A stretch of DNA of 64,000 bases from a bacterium. GTDB taxonomy: Bacteria; Bacillota; Bacilli; Lactobacillales; Streptococcaceae. Where the stretch lies: the NCBI GenBank assembly GCA_905221085.1, contig CAJNBT010000001.1, positions 124,001 through 188,000 on the forward strand, written 5' to 3'. Positions 45,586 to 58,091 of the stretch are shown one piece after another. Under the pieces are notes generated by a model, which was not told the origin of the DNA, did not search any database, and worked only from the letters and a program-made list of their open reading frames with translations. The translations under genes and the position numbers were made by a program. Position 1 is the first letter of the stretch, and every line of letters begins with the position of its first letter.

Positions 45586-47019
45586 TTAATTAACTAAACT
45601 ATGGTACAAGTCAAGGTATGATCTGCAGGCTGTATCCCATGAAAAATCACATTCCATAGCTTGTTTTTGTAGATTTCTCCAAACATCAGGATGGTTTCTA
45701 TACAAGTCCAAAGCTGTTTGGAAAGTCCAATTTAACCAATAAGGAGATAGATTGTCAAAGCTAAAGCCAGTACCTCTTCCCTCGATTGGATTGAAAGAGC
45801 GAACGGTATCTCGCAAGCCACCAACTTCATGGACCAATGGCAAGGTTCCGTAACGCATAGCCATCATTTGAGACAAGCCACATGGTTCAAAACGACTCGG
45901 CATGAGGAAGAGGTCACAAGCGGCGTAGATTTCTTGAGCTAGTTTGACATCAAAAGTGATATTTGCTGATAACTTGTCAGGATAAATCTGAGCAAACCAT
46001 GAGAAAGCTCCTTCAAAGGCAGGATCGCCAGTTCCCAAAAGAACAATCTGAACATCTTCTTGCAAGATATGGTGCAAACTTTCCACCACTACATCAAAAC
46101 CTTTTTGACGTGTCAAACGAGAAACAATTCCCACCAATGGAACGTCAGCTCTAACTGGCAAACCAACTCTCTCTTGTAATTTTGCCTTATTCTGGGCTTT
46201 TCCAGACAAATCTTCCTGACTAAAATGATAGTCTAAAAGGACATCCGTCTGAGGATTATACAAATCAGCATCAATCCCATTCACGATACCAGAAACCTTA
46301 CCAGACTCCATTCGAAGAATCTGATCCAAGTTACATCCAAACTGACTGGTCATAATTTCATGAGCATAGCTAGGTGAAACGGTTGACACACGGTCTGCGT
46401 AAAGAATACCTGCCTTCATCCAGTTCAGACAGTTGTTCCAGCGAAGGGTACCGTCAGCATAACGCTCAAAGCCAACTCCAAACAAATCCCCTAACATTCC
46501 TTCTGAAAATTGTCCTTGGAATTCCAAATTATGAATGGTTAAAACAGTTTTTATTCCTTGATAGGCTTGAATCCAACGGTATTTTTCCTTCAACAAGAAA
46601 GGAATCATTGCTGTATGGTAGTCATGAACATGGAGAAGGTCAGGAATAAAGTCAATTCTTTCCATAGCCTCAATGGCAGCCAGTTGGAAAAAGGCAAAGC
46701 GTTCTCCGTCATCAAAATCACCGTAAACATGACCACGGAAGAAATAATATTGGTTGTCAATAAAGTAGAAGGTTACACCGTTTAAGACTGTTTTCTTAAT
46801 CCCACAATACTGTCTGCGCCAACCAACACTCACCTCAAAATGAAGAACATCTTCAATCTGATTGCCAAATTTAGCCTCTACCATGTCATAGTAGGGTAAA
46901 ATCACTGCAACGTCATGTCCCGGTTTCACTAGTGATTTGGGAAGAGCGCCAATAACGTCTCCCAAACCACCTGTTTTTGAAAAGGGTGCACCCTCAGCTG
47001 CTACAAATAAAATTTTCAT
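45586..47019 (-). CDS. glgA: Glycogen synthase
   Basis: Transfers glucose from ADP-glucose to growing glycogen. A 477-aa GT5 enzyme with the N-terminal ADP-glucose motif KTGGLGD and the C-terminal [22 protein letters not shown] and GTGFSF segments. Last gene of the glgBCDA operon, overlapping glgD by 4 bp. Confidence 0.97.
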   Translation of the reverse strand: MKILFVAAEGAPFSKTGGLGDVIGALPKSLVKPGHDVAVILPYYDMVEAKFGNQIEDVLHFEVSVGWRRQYCGIKKTVLNGVTFYFIDNQYYFFRGHVYGDFDDGERFAFFQLAAIEAMERIDFIPDLLHVHDYHTAMIPFLLKEKYRWIQAYQGIKTVLTIHNLEFQGQFSEGMLGDLFGVGFERYADGTLRWNNCLNWMKAGILYADRVSTVSPSYAHEIMTSQFGCNLDQILRMESGKVSGIVNGIDADLYNPQTDVLLDYHFSQEDLSGKAQNKAKLQERVGLPVRADVPLVGIVSRLTRQKGFDVVVESLHHILQEDVQIVLLGTGDPAFEGAFSWFAQIYPDKLSANITFDVKLAQEIYAACDLFLMPSRFEPCGLSQMMAMRYGTLPLVHEVGGLRDTVRSFNPIEGRGTGFSFDNLSPYWLNWTFQTALDLYRNHPDVWRNLQKQAMECDFSWDTACRSYLDLYHSLVN

Positions 47020-48155
47020 GAATGAATATCCTCTGTTACTTTGCTACCTTTCTTAACCACAACTGGATGTTCTGCAGTACCACGAATCACAACGCCATCC
47101 GCAACTTCCACACCCTTGTCCAAGATAGCATATTCGACCTGAGCACCTTCTCCAATCACAACACGAGGGAATAGTAAGCTATCTTTAACCAAGCTATCCT
47201 TGTGAACATGAATGTTACGTGATAAGACAGAATTAGCCACTTGACCTTCAATGATACTACCAGAAGCAAACTGAGAAGTGCTTACCTTAGATGTGTTAGC
47301 GTAGTAAGTTGGTTCTTCGTTCTTAACCTTTGTATAAATCTTTTGGTTTGGAGTAAAGAGAGAGTAGAATTTTTGAGATTCAAGCATATCTTTGTTAGCT
47401 TGGTAATAAGACTCTACAGAATGAATATTTGCCAGATAACCTGTGTACTCGTAGGCAAAAGCCCCTTCTTTTGCAGCCAAATCTCGTAAAACATAGCGTA
47501 ATTTCTCTGGATGTTCTTTTTTAGCTTCTTCTTCTAAACGTTCAATCAACCAAGGTGTATCAACGACAAAGATATCTGTGGACATATTGTAAACTTCATC
47601 TGATGATTTGCTATCAAAGAGTTTATGAGAACGGACACGGTCTGTTTCATCCACTTCCAAGATTGCATTTACTTCTGAAATATCTTTCTTAGGAAGTTTC
47701 TTATAAACTACAGTGATTGGCTCTTTAGTTGCGTTATGTAGGTGGAATACTTGATTCAGATCAATATTAATCAAAACATCACAGTTGAGTGACACTGTTT
47801 GGTTTGAGCCAGAACGTTTCAAATAAGTAAGAAGCTGTTGGTAGTATTCTTTCCCAACTGTACTACTTTCCACACGGGTATTGTAAATACCTAGATAGTA
47901 GTGGCTAAGAAGAGTTGACAAGCCCCACTCACGTCCTGAACGAATATGGTCAAAGACTGAGCTAATATTATCTTGTTGGAAAATACCAAAAATACTACGA
48001 ACACCAGCGTTAGCAAGGCTTGAAAGCGGGAAGTCAATCAAGCGATATTTACCACCAAATGGCAAACTAGCTACTGGACGATGGTCTGTCAGTGTTGACA
48101 TATCATGAAAACCAACTGTGTTTCCTAAAATGGCAGAATATTTATCAATCTTCAT
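47016..48155 (-). CDS. glgD: ADP-glucose pyrophosphorylase regulatory-type subunit GlgD
   Basis: A 379-aa paralogue of GlgC. The N-terminal nucleotide-binding region is degenerate: the GGxGTRL loop is replaced by [11 protein letters not shown]. That is the normal feature of GlgD, which pairs with GlgC in Firmicutes and modulates it. The C-terminal left-handed beta-helix repeats ([18 protein letters not shown]) are intact. Overlaps glgC by 11 bp. Confidence 0.95.
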   Translation of the reverse strand: MKIDKYSAILGNTVGFHDMSTLTDHRPVASLPFGGKYRLIDFPLSSLANAGVRSIFGIFQQDNISSVFDHIRSGREWGLSTLLSHYYLGIYNTRVESSTVGKEYYQQLLTYLKRSGSNQTVSLNCDVLINIDLNQVFHLHNATKEPITVVYKKLPKKDISEVNAILEVDETDRVRSHKLFDSKSSDEVYNMSTDIFVVDTPWLIERLEEEAKKEHPEKLRYVLRDLAAKEGAFAYEYTGYLANIHSVESYYQANKDMLESQKFYSLFTPNQKIYTKVKNEEPTYYANTSKVSTSQFASGSIIEGQVANSVLSRNIHVHKDSLVKDSLLFPRVVIGEGAQVEYAILDKGVEVADGVVIRGTAEHPVVVKKGSKVTEDIHS

Positions 48156-49287
48156 CTGTTGCTACCCCCACTACTTCATCATATCCTACGACTTGTACTT
48201 CTTCTGTTCCATCAATTTCGACGCCATCAGAAATAACTGCACCTTCACCAATAATGGCACGTTTAATTTTAGCTCCCTGACCAACAATTGCACCACTCAT
48301 GATAACTGAATCTACTACTTCTGCCCCTGCTCTAACTTGTGCTCCTGTTGAAAGGATAGAATGTTTAACAGTCCCATCAACGAAACATCCATCTACAACT
48401 AAGGAATCTTCCACATGAGCGTTTGCCCCAAGGAAGTTTGGTGGTGAAATTAAGTTTCTTGAGTAAATCTTCCATTGACGATTACGACTATCCAAGGCAT
48501 TTTCTGGAGAAATGTACTCCATGTTCGCTTCCCAAAGTGACTCAATAGTACCAACGTCTTTCCAGTAACCATTAAATTCATAAGCATAGACACTTTCACC
48601 AGACTCAAGGTAATTTGGAATGACATTCTTACCAAAGTCTGACATATCGACATTGCTCTTTTCAGCAGCAACAAGCATATTTCGGAGACGCTGCCAATCA
48701 AAGATATAAATACCCATAGAGGCTTTAGTAGATTTAGGTTGAGCTGGTTTTTCTTCAAATTCAACAATGCGGTTATTTGCATCTGTATTCATGATACCAA
48801 AACGGCTTGCTTCTTTAAGAGGGACATCTAGAACAGCTACTGTCAAACTGGCATTATTATCCTTGTGAGACTGGAGCATATCATCATAGTCCATTTTGTA
48901 GATGTGGTCCCCAGATAGAATCAAAACATACTCAGGATTAACACTGTCGATATAGTCGATATTTTGGTAAATAGCGTGGCTAGTCCCTTCGAACCAACGA
49001 TTTCCTTCACTTGCAGAATAAGGTTGAAGAATAGAGACACCAGAATTGATACCATCTAGACCCCAACTTGAACCATTCCCAATATGGTTGTTAAGAGCAA
49101 GTGGTTGATACTGTGTGATGACTCCAACATTGTGAATGCCTGAGTTGGCACAGTTTGAGAGAGCAAAGTCAATGATACGGTAGCGCCCACCAAATTGCAC
49201 AGCTGGTTTTGCGATGCTTTGAGTGAGTTTACCGAGACGAGTTCCTTGCCCACCAGCAAGAATCAAAGCTAACATTTCATTCTTCAT
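48145..49287 (-). CDS. glgC: Glucose-1-phosphate adenylyltransferase
   Basis: Makes ADP-glucose, the committed step of glycogen synthesis. A 380-aa protein with the intact [11 protein letters not shown] loop, the [11 protein letters not shown] segment, [25 protein letters not shown] and a C-terminal beta-helix. The catalytic residues that GlgD lacks are present. Overlaps glgB by 11 bp. Confidence 0.97.
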   Translation of the reverse strand: MKNEMLALILAGGQGTRLGKLTQSIAKPAVQFGGRYRIIDFALSNCANSGIHNVGVITQYQPLALNNHIGNGSSWGLDGINSGVSILQPYSASEGNRWFEGTSHAIYQNIDYIDSVNPEYVLILSGDHIYKMDYDDMLQSHKDNNASLTVAVLDVPLKEASRFGIMNTDANNRIVEFEEKPAQPKSTKASMGIYIFDWQRLRNMLVAAEKSNVDMSDFGKNVIPNYLESGESVYAYEFNGYWKDVGTIESLWEANMEYISPENALDSRNRQWKIYSRNLISPPNFLGANAHVEDSLVVDGCFVDGTVKHSILSTGAQVRAGAEVVDSVIMSGAIVGQGAKIKRAIIGEGAVISDGVEIDGTEEVQVVGYDEVVGVATDED

Positions 49288-51205
49288 TTTCTACTCCTTT
49301 TTGGTTTTTACTTGTGACAATTTTAGTAGGTTTCAAGCGACGCTTGATTTTCCATACACTTGCTCCCATAGCCGGTAGGGTAAATGTCAAGGTTTGCTCA
49401 TAATCTTTCCATAGTCCTTCTTGCGTTTGAACAGTTTGATTATGCTCCTTCCAGACGCCTCCCCACTCTTCTAACTCAGTATTCCAAACTTCTTCGTAAA
49501 TCCCTGCAACAGGAAGTCCGATTGTAAAATCTTTTCGTTCAACTGGTGCCATATTAAAGACACAGACTAACATATCATCCTTTTTACCCTTACGGATGAA
49601 GGAAAGAACACTCTGGTCTCGATTATCCGCATCAATGATTTCAATCCCATCATAGCTGGTATCGATTTCCCACAGACAGCGATGGTCTTTGTAAAACTGA
49701 TTTAGCTGAGAAGTGAAATACTTCATCTTAGCATTCATTGGGTCTTCTAGATTAGACCATTCTAGCTGTTCTTCAGATTTCCATTCCAGGAATTGACCAT
49801 ATTCGCTACCCATGAAGAGCAATTTCTTACCTGGGTGACAAATTTGGTAAGTGTAGAGATTACGCAAACCTGCGAATTGATTATAACGATCTCCCCACAT
49901 CTTGTGCATCATACTCTTCTTGCCATGAACCACTTCATCGTGCGAGAATGGTAAGAGATAATTCTCCTTGAAGACATACATAAAGCTGAAGGTCACCAGA
50001 TTAAAGTCGTATTTACGATAGATCGGATCTTCTTCGTAGAATCGGAGGATATCATTCATCCAGCCCATATTCCACTTATAATCAAATCCTAGACCATCTG
50101 AATCCTTGGTGTCAGTAATCTGAGTAGCTGATGAACTTTCCTCAGCTATCATCATAACGTCTGGATGAGCTTGTTTAATCACATCATTCAAGCGTTGAAG
50201 GAAATAATAGCCCTCGTAGTTGAGATTTCCGCCATCTTTATTAGGCGTCCATGGCGCATCATCATAATCAAGATAGAGCATGTTGCTAACCGCATCCACT
50301 CGAATACCGTCCAAATGGTAAAATTCAATCCAATGTTTGATACTTGAAATCAAGAAGGACTGGACTTCATTCTTTCCAAGGTCAAAATTGAGAGCACCCC
50401 AACCGTAGTTATGAGCCTTATTATGGTCTTGGTATTCAAAAGTCGGTGTCCCGTCATAATAAGCTAAGGCATCATCATTAATGGTGAAATGACCAGGTAC
50501 CCAGTCAACAATAACGCCTATATTGTTTAAATGGCATTCCTCAACAAAATCTTGAAACTCTTCAGGACGACCATAGGCATGCTCTAGAGCAAAGTAACCC
50601 ATAAGCTGATAGCCCCAACTCAAACCGAGTGGGTGAGACATCAAGGGCATAAACTCAATGTGAGTATAGTTCATCTCAACCAAGTAAGGAATGAGTTCAT
50701 CTTTCAATTGAGCAAAACTATAGGGGCTGCCATCAGGATTTCTCTTCCAAGAGCCAGCATGAGCCTCGTAAATATTGACAGGACGCTCTTCAAAGCTCAA
50801 GCGTTTTCTACGGGCTAGCCAGAGGCCATCCTTCCATTTTTTTTCTGGAATATCTGTTAAAATAGCACCAGTCCCAGGTCGTGCCTCATACCTTACAGCC
50901 AAAGGATCAATCTTCATCAGCTGATGACCATTTGCACGTGTAATATTGTACTTATAAATTTGGCCTTCTTGAGCAAAACTGGTGAAAACTTCCCAAACAC
51001 CAAATTCATTCCGTTCCATCGGAATTTGATTTTCAACCCAATTGGTGAAATCCCCTACCAAGTGAACTGCCTGAGCATTGGGTGCCCACACACGAAAAGT
51101 ATAGCCATACTCTCCATTTTTTTCTTCCCTATGTGCTCCCAGATAATGCTGGAGGTGAAAATTTTCACCTGTCATAAAGGTTTCTAAAGCTTGTTTCTTA
51201 TCCAT
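49277..51205 (-). CDS. glgB: 1,4-alpha-glucan branching enzyme
   Basis: Introduces alpha-1,6 branches into glycogen. A 642-aa protein: N-terminal CBM48 (about 25-115), GH13 barrel with nucleophile Asp in [11 protein letters not shown], acid Glu in MIAEESSS and [12 protein letters not shown], and a C-terminal beta domain. First gene of the operon; GGAGGGTG precedes the ATG. A cre-like site lies in its leader. Confidence 0.97.
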   Translation of the reverse strand: MDKKQALETFMTGENFHLQHYLGAHREEKNGEYGYTFRVWAPNAQAVHLVGDFTNWVENQIPMERNEFGVWEVFTSFAQEGQIYKYNITRANGHQLMKIDPLAVRYEARPGTGAILTDIPEKKWKDGLWLARRKRLSFEERPVNIYEAHAGSWKRNPDGSPYSFAQLKDELIPYLVEMNYTHIEFMPLMSHPLGLSWGYQLMGYFALEHAYGRPEEFQDFVEECHLNNIGVIVDWVPGHFTINDDALAYYDGTPTFEYQDHNKAHNYGWGALNFDLGKNEVQSFLISSIKHWIEFYHLDGIRVDAVSNMLYLDYDDAPWTPNKDGGNLNYEGYYFLQRLNDVIKQAHPDVMMIAEESSSATQITDTKDSDGLGFDYKWNMGWMNDILRFYEEDPIYRKYDFNLVTFSFMYVFKENYLLPFSHDEVVHGKKSMMHKMWGDRYNQFAGLRNLYTYQICHPGKKLLFMGSEYGQFLEWKSEEQLEWSNLEDPMNAKMKYFTSQLNQFYKDHRCLWEIDTSYDGIEIIDADNRDQSVLSFIRKGKKDDMLVCVFNMAPVERKDFTIGLPVAGIYEEVWNTELEEWGGVWKEHNQTVQTQEGLWKDYEQTLTFTLPAMGASVWKIKRRLKPTKIVTSKNQKGVENEE

Positions 51206-51220
51206 ACACCCTCCTATTTC

Positions 51221-51271
51221 TGTAAGCGTTTTCTATAGATTTATTATACTACCTTTTTAGAGAAGATTCAA
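51221..51271 (-). promoter_or_regulatory. Promoter of the glg operon with cre-like site
   Basis: Minus strand TTGAAT (51266-51271), 17 bp, TATAAT (51243-51248). TGTAAGCGTTTTCT (51221-51234, plus strand) fits the CcpA cre consensus except for its last base. It lies just downstream of the -10, where CcpA binding would repress. The rest of 51206-51526 is AT-rich with only the pulA terminator. Confidence 0.75.
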
Positions 51272-51451
51272 GTAAATTACGGAATTTGCTAAAAATTCTT
51301 TTGAAAGCCTTCAATAAATTCACTGATTTATCCACTTGTAAATCAAGAAAATTTTCAGAAATTATTTGAAAACGAATTGTTTTTTTAATAATATTATCAT
51401 AAAGTTCGTTATTTAGCTAACAAAAATATAATTTTAAGTAAAAAAATAAAC

Positions 51452-51469
51452 CAGGAAATGAATTTCCTG
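51452..51469 (-). terminator. Terminator of pulA
   Basis: Perfect CAGGAAAT / ATTTCCTG stem, followed on the minus strand by GGTTTATTTTTTT, about 60 nt after the pulA stop. Confidence 0.78.
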
Positions 51470-51526
51470 ATTTTATTGTTTTTAAGAGATAAAGTACTGC
51501 AAATGAATTTAAATTGTAACTCTATT

Positions 51527-53806
51527 CTACAAAACTTTAAAGACGCTGGCACTGACGCCACCAACCATGTCTTTATCACTTAAATGGCTATTGGTCACCA
51601 ATAGTTCTAGATTTCCTGCATTTTCAAACTGGAAGTCTTGCCCTTTAGTATTAAATACAACCAGTAAATGTTCTTCCCCTTGAATCTCATAGACAATCAA
51701 ACCACTATGTTCGTTGGCTGAATGAACAAAAACATGATGGTAAATCTCATCATAAGTTGGGTAAGAAAAGGCACTGCTTTCTGTCTTCAATCGAATCATC
51801 TGACGGATAAACGCAATACTATCTTGACGCTCATTGATCAAATCCCAGTTGACTTGATTCACGCTATCAGGAGCATTATAGCTATTCATAGCACGTTCTC
51901 TATCATCATGGGTCAGCTCACCATTTTCACCAGTCGCAACCAGTTTGGTACGACCAAATTCTTGGCCGATTTCCATAAAGGCCATCCCCTGCATGAGTAG
52001 GTTCATAGCTATGGCTGTCTCAACCTTGCGCATGATTTGCTCTGAACTTTGGTCTGGATGTAGGGTTGCCAACAAATCGTGAAGATTGTAATTGTCATGG
52101 GCCTCTACATAGTTAAGCACTTGGTTTGGATGTGTATAGGTACCTAATTCACGACTGCCTAGAATTGCTTTGGCTAGAATTGGCTCTGTCGCAGCACCGC
52201 TGACAAAACCTGATTTAATTGCACCATAAACTTCTCCACCTTTGACAGCATCACGCTGATTGTCATTAAAGAAACCGATATTTGGCATCTGGTAGGCATT
52301 GTCTTTCTTAGCCTTATCATAAGGTGCAAGACCTGTTCCCATATCCCATCCTTCTCCATAAAGGATAATGTTAGGGTCGATTTCATCCAAACTCTGACGA
52401 ATCATCTGCATGGTCTTAACATCATGAATACCCATCAAGTCAAAACGGAAGCCGTCAATATTGTATTCCTGAACCCAGTATAGAAGAGAATCAATCATAT
52501 ACTTGCGGAACATTTCATGTTCACTGGCTGTTTCATTTCCAACACCCGTTCCATTCTGGAAAGTACCGTCTGGATTCATACGATAATAGTAATCAGGGAC
52601 TGTTGTTTGGAAAGGTGCATCAACAACTGAGAAGGTATGATTATAGACCACATCCATAATGACACCAATACCCGCATCATGATAAGCTTGAACCATGGTC
52701 TTCAAATCACGAATGACCTGAGCTGGATCATCTGGATTGGTTGAAAGGCTCGTTTCTGGTGCATTATAGTTTTGTGGGTCATAACCCCAGTTGTAGGTCA
52801 CATTCCCATCCTCATCGTATTCTTTGTGACGATCTGCAATTGGTTGCAACTGAACATAATTGTAGCCTATCTTCTTGATGTAGTCAAAAGCAGTTGACTG
52901 GCCATATTGGTTAACCGTTCCAGTCTGCGCAGCACCCAAGAAAGTTCCTCGAAGATGTTCATCCACACCTGAGGTCGGTGATTTGGTCAAATCACGAATG
53001 TGCATTTCACAAATAACTGCCTTACATGGATTTGCCAAGCGCCAAGTAGCATCAGAACCGTGCTTAACCTCAAAGTTTTCAATTTGCTTTTCTTCATGAC
53101 TCAGGATAGCAGAACGTTTGCCATCAGGACTGGTTGCGATAGTGTATGGGTCGCGAGTAAGACTTTGGTGATGGGGGAATTGAACTTGATACTGATAAGC
53201 CTTACCAGTCAAATCTTCCTCAACATCCAAACTCCAGACACCAATAGTATTGTCCTTATGATTATAGGAGTAGCTATTGCCTCTCTCCATATCAAAAGTT
53301 TTCCAAACTGGTGCATCATTAGCAGCTGATTCATAAACAACAACCTGCACTTCTGTAGCTGTAGGAGCCCAAAGGGCAAAATGAGCCTGATTGTCCTCTA
53401 CACGGCACCCCAATTCTCCTTGGTAGCCCCAATGGTGATCAAAACTAGCACTATTGATAGCCTTGTCAAAGGCAAATGGATTTTGATTTTTATAGAAAGG
53501 ACTGGCAATAGCAGGATTTTCAGAATAATAAATTCTGTCATCACCTTCCAAAATCCAGACCTCTGTTAAGAGGGGATAGTGATTAAAACGGATAGCATAT
53601 TCTTTACTGGTTTGGCCTGTATGAACCACAAAATTCAAGCTTTCTAAGGCATGAGAACTTGGGTGTTCAAAACTAAATAAGGCACCAAAATAATCTTCTT
53701 GGTAAGTAAGCAAATCAATCCGCTGATCCTGACTTTTTACAAAAGAGCAAGTGTCGTATTCTCCATTCTTACGATGGTAATGAATGCGCATAGGGTAGTT
53801 ATACAT
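51527..53806 (-). CDS. pulA: Type I pullulanase (cytoplasmic)
   Basis: Cleaves alpha-1,6 bonds of pullulan and branched dextrins. The 759-aa protein has no signal peptide or LPXTG, so it is the intracellular form rather than the surface SpuA. A CBM48 region (about 120-220) precedes a GH13 barrel with the pullulanase signature YNWGYDPQNYNAPE (about residue 345), nucleophile in GFRFDLMG and acid Glu in LYGEGWDMG. It lies upstream of glgBCDA on the same strand but has its own terminator. Probably works in glycogen or maltodextrin turnover. Confidence 0.93.
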   Translation of the reverse strand: MYNYPMRIHYHRKNGEYDTCSFVKSQDQRIDLLTYQEDYFGALFSFEHPSSHALESLNFVVHTGQTSKEYAIRFNHYPLLTEVWILEGDDRIYYSENPAIASPFYKNQNPFAFDKAINSASFDHHWGYQGELGCRVEDNQAHFALWAPTATEVQVVVYESAANDAPVWKTFDMERGNSYSYNHKDNTIGVWSLDVEEDLTGKAYQYQVQFPHHQSLTRDPYTIATSPDGKRSAILSHEEKQIENFEVKHGSDATWRLANPCKAVICEMHIRDLTKSPTSGVDEHLRGTFLGAAQTGTVNQYGQSTAFDYIKKIGYNYVQLQPIADRHKEYDEDGNVTYNWGYDPQNYNAPETSLSTNPDDPAQVIRDLKTMVQAYHDAGIGVIMDVVYNHTFSVVDAPFQTTVPDYYYRMNPDGTFQNGTGVGNETASEHEMFRKYMIDSLLYWVQEYNIDGFRFDLMGIHDVKTMQMIRQSLDEIDPNIILYGEGWDMGTGLAPYDKAKKDNAYQMPNIGFFNDNQRDAVKGGEVYGAIKSGFVSGAATEPILAKAILGSRELGTYTHPNQVLNYVEAHDNYNLHDLLATLHPDQSSEQIMRKVETAIAMNLLMQGMAFMEIGQEFGRTKLVATGENGELTHDDRERAMNSYNAPDSVNQVNWDLINERQDSIAFIRQMIRLKTESSAFSYPTYDEIYHHVFVHSANEHSGLIVYEIQGEEHLLVVFNTKGQDFQFENAGNLELLVTNSHLSDKDMVGGVSASVFKVL

Positions 53807-53916
53807 TTTTTATTTTTCCTTTTTAATTTGTTTCTATTTCACTAATAAATTTTTGACTAATTTTGTCCCGATTGACAAACTAGTTATACTGTCTAAACTC
53901 TGGTTTTAAACTATCA

Positions 53917-55884
<1,968 letters not shown>

Positions 55885-55966
55885 TTACCATAAACTAAGC
55901 CCTCCTCACAAACGAGAAGGGCGGAAAAAATACTTAGATTGGAAATATTTTTGAAACTCAACAGAC

Positions 55967-57145
55967 TTATATCTCTTTTTTAAAATGAGCTCGTACATAG
56001 CCTAGAGCTAAGAAAGATAAGGCGACAACTCCAAGTCCAATAATCAAGAAAGAATAAAGATGGACACTTGGAAGCCAGGTCATTAAACCTGTTGCTATAG
56101 GCATAAATAGTATAGCTAAGGTATAAATCGAACTGAGAACTCTACCAAGATATTCACCTTCAACCTTGATTTGTACTTGAGTAAAAAAGTGAAGATTGAA
56201 AATCGTCATAAAGAGTTCACAAACGAAATTTCCTGAAAAAGCAAGATAGGAGGGGAGGGTGAATCCCATTATCATCACTCCAAGTCCAGTCAGAGCCAAT
56301 AAAAACAAAAGCATTTCCATACTGGCTTTAATCTTACTAGCTAGTAGCGCCCCAACAATAGAACCGATAGCCCCCATAGTTAAAATAGTAGCATAGGCAC
56401 CTTGAACTCCATAGAGCTGATTTGAAAAAGGAAGGAGATAATTAAAGGCTGCGAAGAAAAAATTGACACTTGAAGCCATGACTAACAAAAAGAAGATTTC
56501 CTTTTGCTTCAAAATATAGTGAACTCCCTCCTTAATATCAGAAAAAATAACTCTGAATGTGAGTTTCTTCTCACCCATAGTCTTCTCTTCTTTCTTTGGA
56601 AGCAAGGCTACCAAGCCAAAAGCGAGGAAAAAACTAAGGGCATCTAATACCAAGGTAATCCGAAGACTTGCAAATTGTAAAACCAGAAAAGAAAGTACAG
56701 GGGAACTCACACTGACAACCTGCATCACCAATTCCAAACGAGAATTGTAGAGGACCAGTTCATCTTTCTCCACCAATTCTGTGATAATTGCCTTATTTGC
56801 AGGTCTAGAAAAGGCAAAAGCAATCGCCTGAACAATGTTGGCAACAATCAAAGCCCCAATCATCCAACTGTCATTCCTTATGAAAGAAATAGCCAGACAA
56901 AGAATCCCACAAATAAGGTCTGTCGTCATTAAAATCTTACGACGAGAAAAACGGTCTGATATAACTCCACCAAAGGGATTGACTAGAATAGATGTGACGA
57001 GTTCAGAAATCTGATACATTCCTAAAACTGTCTGTCCGATAGTCCCCATGGACGCCAACCAGACACTATTTCCATAATCATAGAGCATATTCCCTATCTT
57101 GTTAACAGCTCCGCGGCTAATCAACTGTACTGCATAGCGATTCAT
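55967..57145 (-). CDS. MFS transporter (drug/efflux type)
   Basis: A 392-aa protein with about 11-12 membrane helices and the MFS loop motif GGVISDRFSRRKIL after helix 2. It resembles the MefA/enterobactin-exporter subgroup in Firmicutes; the substrate is unknown. It lies downstream of the Rgg-type regulator on the same strand, 79 nt apart, which makes it a candidate target. Confidence 0.87.
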   Translation of the reverse strand: MNRYAVQLISRGAVNKIGNMLYDYGNSVWLASMGTIGQTVLGMYQISELVTSILVNPFGGVISDRFSRRKILMTTDLICGILCLAISFIRNDSWMIGALIVANIVQAIAFAFSRPANKAIITELVEKDELVLYNSRLELVMQVVSVSSPVLSFLVLQFASLRITLVLDALSFFLAFGLVALLPKKEEKTMGEKKLTFRVIFSDIKEGVHYILKQKEIFFLLVMASSVNFFFAAFNYLLPFSNQLYGVQGAYATILTMGAIGSIVGALLASKIKASMEMLLFLLALTGLGVMIMGFTLPSYLAFSGNFVCELFMTIFNLHFFTQVQIKVEGEYLGRVLSSIYTLAILFMPIATGLMTWLPSVHLYSFLIIGLGVVALSFLALGYVRAHFKKEI

Positions 57146-57224
57146 ATAAAAACTCCTCTCAAATTTTGAAACTATTGTATCAAAACCGAAAGGAGCTTTT
57201 TTCTTTTTCCCTTATTTGGGAAAA

Positions 57225-58088
57225 TTAATTTTTGATAAATTTTTCGTAGTGTTCTTGATAGTAGGCTACTTGCTCTGGAAGACCTAGCACGTCAAAAATA
57301 TGCATGGCCTCTTGCATCTGCTTACAGCCTTCTTTACACTGTTCTTTTTGATATAAGGCAAAACCTTTGAGGTAATGTAAAATATTTCGTTCATACAGAC
57401 TAATGTTTTTACCAATAATCTTCTCTGTATAAGTCTCAAAATAACTTGCATTGTCAAAAAAAAGATGCTCTAAACAATGCTGGTAACAATTAAGGGCCAA
57501 AATCAACACTAATCTCTTATGGCGACCAATCTCTTGGTAAAATTCTTCCCTCTCCATAACTTCTCTACCAATCCGTGTGACATAGTCTACCTCGTAGAAA
57601 CTATAGAGGTTACCCAACAGAATCAATTCATACATGGTCCATTCTTCTGTCTTGAAAAGATAATCTGCTACCTTATCCAAATCATCCTGCTTCATATGAT
57701 AAGTCGAATCTCTTTGACAAATCAGACCTTGCAACAAAATCCAGTTCAGCTCAAAATAAAGGGGATTCGTCGAACTCTTAGCCTTTTCAAGTTGTTCTCT
57801 TTGAAGCTTTTGAAAACCTGCAATATCATTTGAATAGTAAAGAGGCACAATTTTTCCCATCATGGCAACATGTTCATGATTATGAAAATTCCTTGCCTTA
57901 TCCATGAAATTTTCGATTGTGACATGAATATTATTCAAAATCTCAAAGAAACGCGAGACTACTAGGTCAGACTCCCCAAGCTCAAAGCGAGATAACTGAG
58001 AGGTAGAGCAAAACTCGCCTGCTGCTTCCTTTAAAGAATAATTTCCACTTGTTCGAAATTCACGAAATACCTTTCCAAGATGTTCCAT
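57225..58088 (-). CDS. Rgg/GadR/MutR family transcription regulator
   Basis: A 287-aa regulator with an N-terminal HTH (LGKVFREFRTSGNYSLKEAA ... QLSRFELGESD) and a C-terminal helical TPR-like domain (from about residue 70) that in relatives binds short peptide pheromones. I looked for a small SHP-like peptide gene in both flanking gaps and found none, so it may be of the orphan type. It follows the ABC-F gene with a 3-nt gap. Confidence 0.87.
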   Translation of the reverse strand: MEHLGKVFREFRTSGNYSLKEAAGEFCSTSQLSRFELGESDLVVSRFFEILNNIHVTIENFMDKARNFHNHEHVAMMGKIVPLYYSNDIAGFQKLQREQLEKAKSSTNPLYFELNWILLQGLICQRDSTYHMKQDDLDKVADYLFKTEEWTMYELILLGNLYSFYEVDYVTRIGREVMEREEFYQEIGRHKRLVLILALNCYQHCLEHLFFDNASYFETYTEKIIGKNISLYERNILHYLKGFALYQKEQCKEGCKQMQEAMHIFDVLGLPEQVAYYQEHYEKFIKN

Positions 58089-58091
58089 TTT

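Noticed and set aside
57146..57224. Small peptide pheromone gene beside the Rgg regulator
   Set aside because: The gap holds a hairpin and ribosome-binding sequence for the MFS gene but no start codon followed by a hydrophobic-acidic peptide.
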